A stretch of DNA of 64,000 nucleotides from Gloeophyllum trabeum ATCC 11539 (lineage: Eukaryota > Basidiomycota > Agaricomycetes > Gloeophyllales > Gloeophyllaceae), in the NCBI RefSeq assembly GCF_000344685.1, contig NW_006920421.1:1052446-1116445 (forward strand). Direction: 5' to 3'. This document shows positions 35,613 to 46,644 of the stretch, piece after piece; the first letter of the stretch is position 1; each line of letters begins with the position of its first letter. The notes beneath the pieces are model-generated. The model worked only from the letters and a program-made list of their open reading frames with translations, was not told where the DNA came from and did no database searches. The position numbers and the translations under genes are program-made.

Positions 35613-36049
35613 GCTAGCCTCAAGGGGCGGACACCGGGAGATGCCGAGACCACATGCAGGGGGAGGGGGGGACCTCGGAGCCCTTAACTGAGATTTATTA
35701 TCAGTTAAGCGCCCAGCCATCTGGGGTAAGGGGCCTAACGGGTAGGTATCTGGCACACCATTGGGTACTTTTGAGTAATCTAAATGCCTTTCTGAAGTAT
35801 CCCAGAGGAAAGCGGTGAGAAAGAACGACTCCTGGTAGCGATCTTCAGAAAAACATATGAATTGTGACCGAAGTAGATGTGACACCCCCTGTGACAAAGT
35901 AACCCTAACCCTTGCTTGCTATGCGACATACCTTCCCTTTATGTACCGTGAGGCTGTCCCACGGGGGGAGGGGGGGTCCCCTGGCGACCCTTAACTGAGA
36001 TTTGTGGCATGTGGTCTAAAATTTTATTTCTGTCCGCCCCTTGGCTAGC
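35613..36049. mobile_element. MITE-like element with terminal inverted repeats and internal direct repeats
   Basis: The arms GCTAGCCTCAAGGGGCGGACA (35613-35633) and, inverted, TGTCCGCCCCTTGGCTAGC (36031-36049) match over 19 bp with a 2-nt indel. Just inside, gagaccacatgc (35646-35657) is mirrored by gcatgtggtc (36007-36016). Two G-rich blocks followed by cccttaactgagattt occur in direct orientation (35681-35696; 35988-36003). A 9-bp hairpin (cttaactga/tcagttaag) is at 35683-35709. It has no coding capacity, is about 437 bp long, and I did not find target-site duplications. Confidence 0.5.
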
Positions 36050-36338
36050 CTCATATCGTAGCCCAGGAGTCAGAACGACAACATAAATATGGATGCTTGA
36101 CTCTGTCAGTATACCATGGCACTCAAGTGACGCGACGTCGCCAAAGCTCCTCAAGCGATCGCCGAGTGCCATCTGGCTGTGTTAGCCGTGGCCCCCTGCT
36201 TTTCTGGCGGGTTCGTCACTGCGGTGGTACGTAGGCTGTTTACCTTGACGACTACTTGTGCAAAATTCGGTAGGCGCTCAAGTATGTAGTCGGTCAATGA
36301 TTCATAGAGATCAGTCATTGCACCAAGGTACAGGCAGT

Positions 36339-37106
36339 TCAATACAAGTAAGGAACAATCCTGTACGGGACGCGCTGAACCCACTGCTCCCATTGTTCCC
36401 CGAACTGCCTCTTCATCATGCGGTCTTCCACAGGCATCCTGCTCACCACCCCGGGAACCATCGTCAAGACGAACGCCATCCAAGACCAGAAAATGCACTT
36501 CCCGACGGTCGTCTCCAACACTCCGCTCTCTCTCAGCCATGACCCGGGACTAAGGTGAAGGATATGGAAGCCTATGAAGGCCAACATGAGGCCCAGGTAG
36601 CTCGGGTGGCGGACGATGGAGTAGGGACCCTCGGTGACAAGGCGATGATCCTTGCGAATTGTCAACTCGAAGGTGAAGAGGCGGCCAAGCGTGCGGTAGC
36701 ACCAAACTCTCACGAGACCTCCCGCTACCGTGGTCGCCCATCCGAGGAGGAACAGCGGCGTGATGCGCAATGCAGAAGCAGGTGCGCGCGAGGGCATCAG
36801 GCTCTTCAAAATAACGTCCGCATATGGCAATTCAGGCCGGCTCTGTACCAGAAACACTGCCGTCTCGCAGAGGGCGACGATCGTGGACCAGGCCTAGTAA
36901 CCTACGCTCAGCATGTGGCTAGCATAAGCCAACAGTTACATTAGATGCCTCACCGCGTACGTCCACGGCCCTGCACGTGCTAGCTTTGACAGCCACTTCT
37001 CATTCACCAGCTCGGACGGTGCTGGAGGAGGATTGGGAGGTGTGACACCCACGTTGAAGCTATGGGTTGCAGAGATGAGCAGAGGGATTCTCAGCAGGGC
37101 GGACAT
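36339..37106 (-). CDS. Isoprenylcysteine carboxyl methyltransferase-like membrane protein (copy 1)
   Basis: Two exons, 36954-37106 and 36339-36893, 235 aa. It starts MSALLRIPLLISATHSFNVG, followed by a proline-rich loop (VTPPNPPPAPSE). Several hydrophobic helices follow. The catalytic C-terminal region of the ICMT/PEMT fold is present: LTIRKDHRLVTEGPYSIVRH, then PSYLGLMLAFIGFHIL, and at the end EDRMMKRQFGEQWEQWVQRV with the EW motif. Canonical Ste14 methylates prenylated CaaX proteins in the ER with S-adenosylmethionine. This shorter, divergent form is part of an expanded fungal subfamily whose substrates are not known. A TATAAAA (reverse, 37162-37169) lies about 58 nt upstream. Copy 2 is at 46645-47428. 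Confidence 0.85.
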
Positions 37107-38121
37107 CTGGCTTGGGCAGGACTTCGATGAGTCGTGAACACATCCCTGAGAATATCATGCGCTTTTATAGTTTTCACAATTGGATACAGCAGTAGGCAGG
37201 GGCGCCGTAGCAGTCATGTAGGCAACTGAGGCGTCGCTATCTGGATTCGTACGTTCTTGCGGGATCGAAGAAGCTTAGGCTTCCATATCTGCGCTACTCC
37301 GGGCCAGCGTGAAAGTGCGAGGGCTATTGCGGTCATCTTGCCCTGCAGTGTCCGTGCTATTGTTAATCGCTGTTGAGTCAAACCCTGAGCTGTACTGATG
37401 CCGTCTACGGCTGAAATCTGCCTGTTCAGACGAAGTGGCAAGCGAACTGGCTGTCCTCACCGCCCGAAAGGGAAAAGGCCCTACCATATCGGGACAACCT
37501 CGTGCTCCTGCAAGAATCCCTAACGCAGACGCAGCGTATCCCTCTTAAATGATCTCCCAACTGAAGCTGTCCTACTGACCTGTAGGCTTACTCATTGTTA
37601 CCTGCAAAACCTTTTGTGCGAGGACATGAGACCCTGTAAGTATGGCGAAGTTGATGTAGTCCCCCGTACGTAGTGTGCTTGTTCACCTTGTCCCGGCCAT
37701 GATGTGCTCGAGTTGATCTTTCATCCATGGATCCATGGGCTTTCGCATCTAATCTGGGATACTATGAATGCAAGGTGCTGTACACTTCTGAACTCGAACA
37801 GTCTGCGAATGATTCAGTGAGTCGCGTTATCCCCCAGTCACAATCATTCATGCATTATGCATCGTAAGCAATCAAGCATCCCCTCTATGCCTGACTTCCT
37901 CCTCTTCCTCATGAACTCCGTATGTGATCTCCTTGTGCAACCCAGGGCATACTATGATAATCAGGAAGCCATCTGTAGATACCGCATGGGCACCATGTAC
38001 GAACGTTTCGCGGTTCCGAAGTTGCTCGTTCGCCACCACCCGCCGAGGGAGCGACCTGAACGTGTGACGGCTACCTTAGGTATACACCGGATCAGTACAT
38101 ACTACTGCACGATGTCCGAGT
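37107..38121. other. Intergenic, 1.0 kb, no recognised gene
   Basis: Contains the copy-1 promoter at its left end. The longest frame (37857-38264, plus) overlaps the end of the next gene antisense and has no family match. Confidence 0.5.
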
Positions 38122-39620
38122 CTATCTTAACCCGTGCTCCCTGTCATAACGTAGTGATTCGTTATATTCAGGTGGAGGGGCACTGTCGATCTCCGAAAGT
38201 AGGTCAATATGCTCCCGCCTCAGCCTTTCCATTTCCCTCTGCATGGCTGCAATCTCCTCCCTGAGGCGCCGATTCTCCTCGTGGGCGGCAGCACTCCGGG
38301 TGCTCCGGGTGCGCGTCGACGAAGTGTAAATTGAACCCTCCCTCTGCCGCAGAGCAGCTACAGTCCGCTCGTACCCTCGTAACTGCTCCTTTATATGCGC
38401 TTCCCGCATCGTGGCCCTCGTCGTGGACCTCGAAGGAGGCGTCTGCGGGAAGTAAGATGTCTCAGTTGTCCTCGTGAGAGCGCTACGCGGGGCTCCAGGC
38501 GAAGTAAGAGACATGCTACTTGGGTATGTCCATGCGCCATTGCGGTAGGTTGGCTGTGTATCGAAAGATGAAGGCGGTAAGTTGGCAGAACTTGGTTGGT
38601 GAGGATAATGGGTTGAAGCAGCCATAGTGACATTCGAACTGTTCGTGTCATGACTCCGCTTCTTTCGCCTCCACAGAAAGATGAATACTCCGGCGACGAA
38701 AGCTAGAAACGCTACCCCCCCTGCAGCGCCGCCTGCTATAGCTGCCAGGTTATTGGATCCTCCACGACTGGGCGAAGTTGGCGATGCAGTGGACCCTGAG
38801 GAGGATGTGGTAGAGCCTGGCGCAGCAGACGACGCATTTGGTTGTACGGTCAGGGCCTCATATCTACAAATGCGTATCAGACCATTACCCTGGCACCCAA
38901 TGGAAGAGGGACAGCACCCACGTGTATGATGCAAAGTCAAACAACACGAGAGAGTCAACCTGACCTCCAGCCGTCATGACGAAGTTATGGTTGCCATTGG
39001 GGATCGAGTTATTGGAATAAACCGGCACACTGTAGACGAAGGACCCCTCGGCGGAGTTAGGGTAGTGCACGTACCACCCCGCGTTGTCTCCATCGAGAGT
39101 GAAGTTCAGCGCCGTTAAAGTGGTATAACCCGGCTGATTATCTATGATGCAATATACATAGAGAGCTGTCCCTGACGACCACATTACCACCGTAAGCCAG
39201 GAGCGGGAACGCCTCTGAAGGCTAGACTCACCCGTGAAGTTGAAGGAGACAGTCTTGGGAACAGTATCGTTTCCATGGTGGGTAGTATCATGCCAAGTCC
39301 CCTGATATACTTTCGACTTGTCCGGCTGCGCTAAACAACCTGGACATCCCTGGCCGGCAGCCCAAAGGCCAACGGGCTCATAATCAGGCATAGCGCCCGT
39401 GAAGGGATCTCCATTCGAGTCGTCTATCGTACGATTCGTCTGGCCATTTGCCCCAAGGAGTGTACGTCGGGAGGAGAAAAGACAGGTTAGAAGACTGCAC
39501 CAGGCAACCCAGTACGCGCGACCGCGCAATTTGCAGGTCATACCGGGATATGCATAACAATGACCAAGTACCAAAGAGGATGGAGGGAGAAGCAAAACAA
39601 GTAACAGGACTGCGCACCAT
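38122..39620 (-). CDS. Single-pass membrane protein with secreted ectodomain and cytosolic coiled coil, unknown function
   Basis: I choose the ATG at 39618-39620 (MVRSPVTCFASPSILFGTWS), which with a 47-nt intron gives a hydrophobic signal-like N-terminus; longer upstream frames start at TTG. The ectodomain is rich in Asn, Tyr and Thr and has many N-glycosylation sequons (NRTI, NDTV, NFTG, NNSI). It contains YVYCIIDNQPG and VLFDFASYTYEAL. A Ser/Thr/Gly linker precedes one membrane helix (GGAAGGVAFLAFVAGVFIFLW) and the stop-transfer RRKKRS. The cytosolic part holds a coiled coil (EENRRLREEIAAMQREMERL) and ends YDREHGLR. Such ectodomain-TM-coiled-coil proteins are common in mushrooms. They look like sensors or cell-wall-facing receptors, but this is inference. 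Confidence 0.78.
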
Positions 39621-40743
39621 CCTCGGGCTATGACATTCAAGCAAAGTTAGAGGATTTCCCCTTCAGCATTCCCGGAACAACTCCAAGAATACAGGCCATC
39701 ACCAGCCGCGCATTGCGTATTGGGGAGAACTTTGATAATTCAGTCGAAGACAACGGTAAGTAGTCTTGCGACGTCCATAATAAGCATGGGAATGATCCCC
39801 AGATGCGTCGCACAGGGTGTTGATTGTTCGGTCCCGATGAGGCGCCAGAAGACCTGCGAAGTTGATGTTGTGTCCTCTACTGGTATTGTGGACCATATAC
39901 GTACGAACGGAGGGATTGAAACATAAATATCACAATCCTATCCCACAGCTCCGAACAGTGGAAAAGTGCTCATAATCGACTACCATCGGCCCCTGTTCCG
40001 TATGCGCTATATCACCGTAGTCCATCACGGACTCTGACAGGTGACTCACGTTCAGAGTTCCGGAATGATGCTTGGATACCGAGGCCTCGACGCTGCAGCC
40101 ACATAGAACCTCGGTCGCGCACATCTGCCACTCGATTCCCTGGTGATAGCCAAGAGGATTTACTTAGCACAATCCAAAGGCAAGATATTCCTGAAAGTAG
40201 GCCAAAAGTAGGCCGTGGCTCTGAGAGTTAGCTTGCACAAGCTCTCCTAGCGCATTCCGCGCACGCACCCCCCATCTTCTCCGGAACAAGTGGAGCATCA
40301 ACCTGCCGGAAAACGTCGTCCAAGGTCCTCCGGGCGCTACTTCTGAGAGCACTGCAGATCAAGGCTATGCTCAGAAGTCCGTCAGTGAACTCACTGATAC
40401 TCTGTCCAGATGAAGTGAGTACATACCACGAGCGAAACAAGGGTGAACGTGACTCCGATCGCGACCAGAGCCCCATACTTCCCTCAGTTCCGCGAAACAA
40501 ACGAGTTGGTGATGACATCGAATTCGCGGAGTATCCATAGTTCCAGGAGACGCTGGAAATGTATCAGATCGAGGTGCTTTCGCTGATAGGGCTTGGCGAG
40601 GGCCAACGTCAGTTACACTCTTTTCCAGGAGGTCAATCAATCGCGTTAACGCGGTCATATTACAAGGGAAGAGAATACATCACTTGATTAATTCCTTCCT
40701 CTATCTTCCATTTTGTCTTATACTTCCATCTAACACCACCACT
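39621..40743. other. Intergenic, 1.1 kb, possible gene remnant on the minus strand
   Basis: Reverse-strand frames between 40658 and 40164 look partly coding: MTALTRLIDLLEKSVTDVGP, then in another frame HFQRLLELWILREFDVITNS followed by a stop and a hydrophobic stretch YGALVAIGVTFTLVSLV. I could not join them into a continuous model and recognise no family. A degraded gene or an unusual intron pattern are both possible. Confidence 0.3.
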
Positions 40744-43700
40744 TTAAAACGTTGGCCTCTCATACGTCCCCTCAGGATCTACAAACGTCGCCCCGGTCCC
40801 AACAGGTCAGAACACCACGTTCATCGGCATCCGTGACAGAAATCCACTCACCCGTCCCGTGCTCGAGAATGTACGCCCTATCCTTCTGTGACAAATGCAT
40901 CAAATAACTAATCTTCTCGTGCGCGTCAATCGCGACCTTGGCGTTGTGCAGCGCCGCGCCACGGATGGCAGCTGCGGCGACGTGGTACCGAGATGTGCGG
41001 TTGCAGAGCATCATCTGTACCGCGCGTCAGTGTACCCTGAAACACTCCTAGAGATCACTCACGTCAAAAGGCGAAGTCGTGGTCCCTTCCTCTCGATACC
41101 TGTAGCGGCACAGAACTCCGCTCAGAGACAAATCCACGCATACACGCACGAACCAACTCACCCCTCAATCGTAACCCGACTCAGCCCAGGCCGGCCAAAC
41201 AACAGGCCCTTCAGCTCGATCGGGTACCCGTGGTAGTTAAAATGCACCGGCCGGTCGGTCGTGAACAGCGCGTAAAAGTCTGTGTCTGTCAGTGCGTGCG
41301 GGTGGCTCCCCTCGGGCCCCAGGATCATCAAATCCGTCACGTTCACGACGCGCACGCGCAGCTGCGGGGCGTGCTGGCGCAGCAGGGAAGCGGCAGCGAT
41401 AACCTCGAAGGTCATCTCCACGCCGATACCCACCAGGACACTACAACGTACACAGGTCAGTTCCCGCCGCAGTGCTCCAGAGGCGAAGCACCACTCACAC
41501 ATCCGGATCCACGCCCTCCTCCACACTCGCAAACTTCCACACACTCGCGCCCGCAATACAATGCCGATCCGCCTCCTCCCTCCCCAACCACACCGGCGTC
41601 GGCTGCTTGCTCCCCACGACCAAATTGATATACCCGCGCGCGCGGAGGCAATGCGCCATCGTGCTCAGCATGCAGTTCGCATCGGGCGGGAGGTACACGC
41701 GCGAGAACGTCGGCTTGAGGTTCAGCATCGCGCCAATCATGCTCGGGTTCTGGTGCGAGAACCCGTTGTGCTCCTGCCGCGCCCACGTCGACGTCTCGAG
41801 GTAGTTCAGCGAGCCGATGTGCGTGTGCCACTTCGTCTGCGCGGCCTACCGCACCAACACCAGTGCGTCAACCACCTCCTTCATCTGATAAAGACAGAAG
41901 AAGGCGACATACCATCTTGACGAACTTGCTATACTGCACCATCATCGTGTGTACAATCCCAAGGAAGGCCTCGTAGCTGGGGAACAGCCCACACCGCCCA
42001 GTGAGCGTGTACCCCTGCAGCATCGCTTGGCACGTATGCTCGCTGAGCACCTCGATCACGCGCCCGCCCTTCCCCCTGGAGGCCACATCCCACTGGAAGT
42101 TCCTGCCCGTAACCTTCAGCACCGCGCTGAGCTTATTCGACTCCAGCTCGTCCGGCGAGAATATTCTGAACGAAGACGGATTCCTGTAGAGCGTTAGTCA
42201 GCTTTCGGTACAAAGGGAGAGAGGGCAGACAATACGGACTTCCTGATCACCTCCTCGAGGAACGTCCCCAGCGCCCCGGTCGCGCTGACCATCGCCCCCT
42301 CGTCCGCGCCGTGCTCCCTCCACGCGGGCACCTCCAGCCCGCAAAACATCCGCATCGCCTCCCTCCGCTGCCCGATCTTCTTGTCGTCGTTATCGGGGAC
42401 GACACCCTCGACCACCTCCGGCTTCACCGTCCCGTCCGGGTTGAACAGCTCTTTCGGCCCGTAGGACGACAGCCACGCCTGCAGCGCGGCGAGCTCCTCA
42501 TCGTCCGACCCCGCTTTCGGGAGGGGCACTTGGTGTGCGTGGAAGGACCCCTCGATGAACTCGCCATGCACCTTCTTCGGTGCGGACCAGCCCTATACAT
42601 AACATCTTAAGCAGGCTGTCATGACGGCGCCATGGAGGAGCGCATATACCTTGGGCGTTCTCATGATCAGAACAGGCCACCGCGGCTTGACGATCGGCTT
42701 CCCGCTCCTCGCAGCCTGCTGTATCTTCCGAATCTCCCCCAACGCCCACTCCATCGACCCAGCCAGGTCGTTGTCGATATTATCCAGATGCTCCACAAAG
42801 CGGACCTGATAACCATAGCCACTAATATCGAGTCCGTGAGTACTTCTCGTCGGCGCATATAGCGCGTGTCTACCTGAACAAGGCGACGAGCTCCTTGTCG
42901 TCCATGGTCCCGTAGATCGTCCGTTCCGAGATCTTGAATCCGTTGACGTGCACGATGGGCAGGACCGCGCCAGACTCGGCCGGGTCGATGTACTTGTACC
43001 CATGCCAAGCGCTGCGAGCGAAGCCCATGAACACAGGAAGGCAAAGACAGGACGGCACTTCACTCACGTTGCGGTTGGCCCGGTCTCGGCCTCGCCATCG
43101 CCGACAACACACACCGCGACGAGGTCGGGGTTGTCCATCACAGCGCCAAAAGCTACGCCCAGGGCATACCCGAGCTCGCCACCTTCGTGGATGGAGCCTG
43201 GGGTCTCGGAGTTGATATGGCTATGCCCGAAAGAGTCAGGATGCAGGGCGGACGACAGAACAGGAGGGGACAACGGACCTAGGAAAACCGCCTGGAAGAC
43301 TGAACTTGGTGATCAGCCTGTGCAGGCCTTGCATGTCCCTGCTGTACTCGGGGTAGAACTTGGACAGGGAGTCCTCGAGCCATAGGCACGAGAGGTACCC
43401 CGGGGCGCCATGTCCTGCATACAATCAATTATATGAGCTCCACCCCACTTGAAGGGTCGGGGAAGGCAGAGACAGACCTGGACCGATGACATACACCGCG
43501 TCGAGGTTTGTCTTCTTGATAATGCGGTTAAGGTGGGCGTGGACGAGGACGAGGCCGGGGCATGTACCCCAGTGCCCGAGGAGGCGGGGCTTGATGTCTT
43601 CGTGGGAGAGCTGTTTGTCGAGAAGGATGTTTGACTTTAGGAAGATCATGGCTAAGGGTGTGTATCATTAGCGACGGTCGGGGTCATTGAATAAAGTATG

Positions 43701-44039
43701 TTCAGTGGAAGCCAGCAAGATGTTCGTTCAATATTCATGAGGCTGATTGTCCACGTCGTAACTAATCTTCCATGCAAAAGTCCAAACGCGTTCACCGCTA
43801 GGAATGGCGACCACTCATGAAATCGCTGACACTGCTCATGCCAAAAGATCGACTACGCTTAAGTAAAACATACCAGCAGCAATATAATCCGCCGCCCTCC
43901 TGAACCTCTGTATAGCCTGGACCTCCTCCTTTGAGAGGGCATTGCTCACGTCGAGCTGAACGCGCAGCTTCAGCAGCTCATCGGGCAAGTGCGACGCGTC
44001 CGGCGGGGGGTTTGCTTCGTAGAGGACCTGGCCGGGCAT
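40744..44039 (-). CDS. Xylulose-5-phosphate/fructose-6-phosphate phosphoketolase
   Basis: ThDP enzyme splitting xylulose-5-P (or fructose-6-P) with phosphate into acetyl-phosphate and glyceraldehyde-3-P (or erythrose-4-P). Start ATG at 44037-44039 ([20 protein letters not shown]). The conserved blocks follow through about a dozen short introns: [62 protein letters not shown], the ThDP motif [42 protein letters not shown], and near the end [14 protein letters not shown] and [16 protein letters not shown] (TAA 40744-40746). It is complete, with about 800 aa expected. Fungal phosphoketolases are known; the acetyl-phosphate would go to acetate kinase or phosphotransacetylase, neither seen here. 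Confidence 0.93.
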
Positions 44040-44298
44040 GGTGGAGGAAATGTAGGCGTCTGAAATCCATGGCGGGGTGTTTATATAGGATTTGTGCGGA
44101 GGTGCAGGCTGCAGGCATCGAGCGAGGTGAAATCAGAGTGACGTCGGCGTCGATGGGCTCTAAGATTAGATCCCGCCACGTGGAAGGTTTACACTCACCA
44201 CCAAGAGGTTGCTGACCACGACGATCCCAGGATAAGGCGGTAGGGCCGTGCGAGCGGCAGAGCCCGCTACCGTAGACATAGATAAGATTTGGTAGCAA

Positions 44299-44737
44299 GC
44301 TGAAAACTTGACATCCTGAGCAGCATCATATACTAATATATTTATTTTGCGAAAGCAGTTGTGTTCCAGCCATGATTTCCGACTGAGCATTCACCTCAAC
44401 GATTTGAAGAGATGTCCACTCACTCCTCCCTCAGGTTCTGAGTATACAAGTCATTTATGTAAAACAGCTGACATTGAAGTATGCTGCTTTCACCTGGAGA
44501 CCGCATCTCCAACGCCCCAAGCTAGGTCATGTCTGTTCTCTTGAGTCCCTTGACCAGCATCCGCCACCTTGGCTAAAGATGGAAAGAGAGATGCCACGTG
44601 GTTCTACAATCGGGGTCCTTTGAGGACCCCATCTTTGATTGGTCCAAAGCCGTGTGCCGGTCCTGCCGTCCGCCATATACGGTTAAGAGCCAAATAGTGT
44701 CAAATAGATCGCGTAGATCTGAAACGATCGCAGGAAA
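44299..44737. repeat. Left copy of the sequence duplicated across the N gap
   Basis: From gctgaaaacttgacatcctg to caggaaa this 439-base stretch recurs after the gap at 45199-45638 (offset 900, then +1). The only difference I see is one extra T near 45621 (gatctgaaac versus gatcttgaaac). It looks like the same contig end placed twice. Confidence 0.9.
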
Positions 44738-45198
44738 NNNNNNNNNNNNNNNNNNNNNNNNNNNNNNNNNNNNNNNNNNNNNNNNNNNNNNNNNNNNNNN
44801 NNNNNNNNNNNNNNNNNNNNNNNNNNNNNNNNNNNNNNNNNNNNNNNNNNNNNNNNNNNNNNNNNNNNNNNNNNNNNNNNNNNNNNNNNNNNNNNNNNNN
44901 NNNNNNNNNNNNNNNNNNNNNNNNNNNNNNNNNNNNNNNNNNNNNNNNNNNNNNNNNNNNNNNNNNNNNNNNNNNNNNNNNNNNNNNNNNNNNNNNNNNN
45001 NNNNNNNNNNNNNNNNNNNNNNNNNNNNNNNNNNNNNNNNNNNNNNNNNNNNNNNNNNNNNNNNNNNNNNNNNNNNNNNNNNNNNNNNNNNNNNNNNNNN
45101 NNNNNNNNNNNNNNNNNNNNNNNNNNNNNNNNNNNNNNNNNNNNNNNNNNNNNNNNNNNNNNNNNNNNNNNNNNNNNNNNNNNNNNNNNNNNNNNNNN
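44738..45198. other. Assembly gap, 461 N
   Basis: An uninterrupted run of N. Open frames that span it are artefacts. Confidence 0.99.
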
Positions 45199-45638
45199 GC
45201 TGAAAACTTGACATCCTGAGCAGCATCATATACTAATATATTTATTTTGCGAAAGCAGTTGTGTTCCAGCCATGATTTCCGACTGAGCATTCACCTCAAC
45301 GATTTGAAGAGATGTCCACTCACTCCTCCCTCAGGTTCTGAGTATACAAGTCATTTATGTAAAACAGCTGACATTGAAGTATGCTGCTTTCACCTGGAGA
45401 CCGCATCTCCAACGCCCCAAGCTAGGTCATGTCTGTTCTCTTGAGTCCCTTGACCAGCATCCGCCACCTTGGCTAAAGATGGAAAGAGAGATGCCACGTG
45501 GTTCTACAATCGGGGTCCTTTGAGGACCCCATCTTTGATTGGTCCAAAGCCGTGTGCCGGTCCTGCCGTCCGCCATATACGGTTAAGAGCCAAATAGTGT
45601 CAAATAGATCGCGTAGATCTTGAAACGATCGCAGGAAA
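45199..45638. repeat. Right copy of the sequence duplicated across the N gap
   Basis: Matches 44299-44737 almost exactly. This copy continues without a break into the promoter of the secreted protein at 45812. Confidence 0.9.
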
Positions 45639-45811
45639 CCTGCGAACGGCCGGGGGGTCCAAGACCCACTACCTACGGTAGCGGGAATTCTGGTGTCAAG
45701 TCCGAGTGCAATGGCTCGCTCGGTTCTGACTGCACAGGATACCCCACCGGATTATTGATCTCGGGACCCCAGATCTCGCTTTTGACTTCCAACCAGCACC
45801 AGCAGACCGCC

Positions 45812-46081
45812 ATGCATCTTCTAAGCACCCTCTCAGCTCTCCTCGCCTCCACCAGCGCCCTCGCCTACGTAGGCAACGCCTTCATAGCGGAAAACGGCAC
45901 CTGCGTCTGCACGTCACCCACCGGCTGCCCAGGCCAATGCGCCACCGTGGACAGCGTCGGCGCCGTATGCACCAACTACTGCGGGAATAACAAAACGCTC
46001 GCGTGCGGCGCGTGCGGCGAGTCGAACTACACTTCGTGTATCATGAACGAAGATGATACCTGCTTCGCTCTCAACGAATGA
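45812..46081 (+). CDS. Small secreted cysteine-rich protein (89 aa)
   Basis: The ATG at 45812 begins a clear signal peptide (MHLLSTLSALLASTSALAYV). The mature part has ten cysteines, in C-x-C, C-x3-C, C-x3-C and C-x2-C spacings (GTCVCTSPTGCPGQC; AVCTNYCGNNKTLACGACGE; TSCIMNEDDTC), and two N-glycosylation sequons (NGT, NKT, NYT region). It ends ALNE, TGA at 46079-46081. It is single exon. The size, signal and Cys content fit the fungal small secreted protein class, which includes cell-wall proteins and effectors; no named family is recognised. The frame is open further upstream to 45620, but the signal peptide decides the start. Confidence 0.78.
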   Translation: MHLLSTLSALLASTSALAYVGNAFIAENGTCVCTSPTGCPGQCATVDSVGAVCTNYCGNNKTLACGACGESNYTSCIMNEDDTCFALNE

Positions 46082-46644
46082 GTGCGAGTTCACGTGAGCG
46101 CGAATATCCTTGGTGTGCTTGGTTTCACTTTCTCATTGCAAGTCGTAGATCGAGCTGCCGCTGATAGGAAGAGCTGGGGAGAACTCAGCTTGGGCTGCTT
46201 AGGCCCCATGGACCACTAACCAACGCCCCTCGTTTACCCCTCCCTCGTGCGGACACTACGAGTACTTAGTTACATTGTGCTTGTCCAAAGTAACACTTAA
46301 TATCAGTGACCGCCGCCGAAATCAGGTGTTATAGCCTCGAGAAGCTAGGTGACTCCGCTACAAATGTGCCGTCATCCCCTTCAAGCCCTCTCGCATGTCC
46401 TACCCTCGCACGAATCACCATCGGGTACATCAAATCGACTGACTTGCAACTGACGATTCAGTGCCATGCGGAAACACTGGTTGCAATGTAGGGACGACGC
46501 TGAAAGGACAATATAAAAACGGCAACAACGTCAACAAGCGGTGTTGCAACGGTCAGCGTTTACACCGGCTGTGAACATGCCAATAGATTCGCAGTTCCAA
46601 GTCATCGCCCCAAGATGCGCTCGATTTCGACGCCACAGCCCGTA
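46082..46644. other. Intergenic, holds the left flanking direct repeat
   Basis: No gene recognised. The segment 46501-46592 is a diverged copy of 47865-47970. Confidence 0.5.
46501..46592. repeat. Direct repeat A flanking ICMT-like copy 2
   Basis: Begins tgaaaggacaatataaaaac and shares with 47865-47970 the blocks gacaat(a/g)taaaaacggc(a/g)acaa, gtcaacaagcggt and acggct(g/a)tga, same orientation, with a few indels. Confidence 0.75.

Noticed and set aside
39621..39644. Upstream start for the single-pass membrane protein
   Set aside because: The longer frames begin at TTG; the ATG at 39618-39620 with a canonical intron gives a better signal sequence.
44573..45290. Long open frames spanning the N run
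   Set aside because: They exist only because N codons were not counted as stops.
45812..46081. Named effector or antimicrobial peptide
   Set aside because: Signal and cysteines are clear, but the spacing matches no family I can name, so only the class is given.
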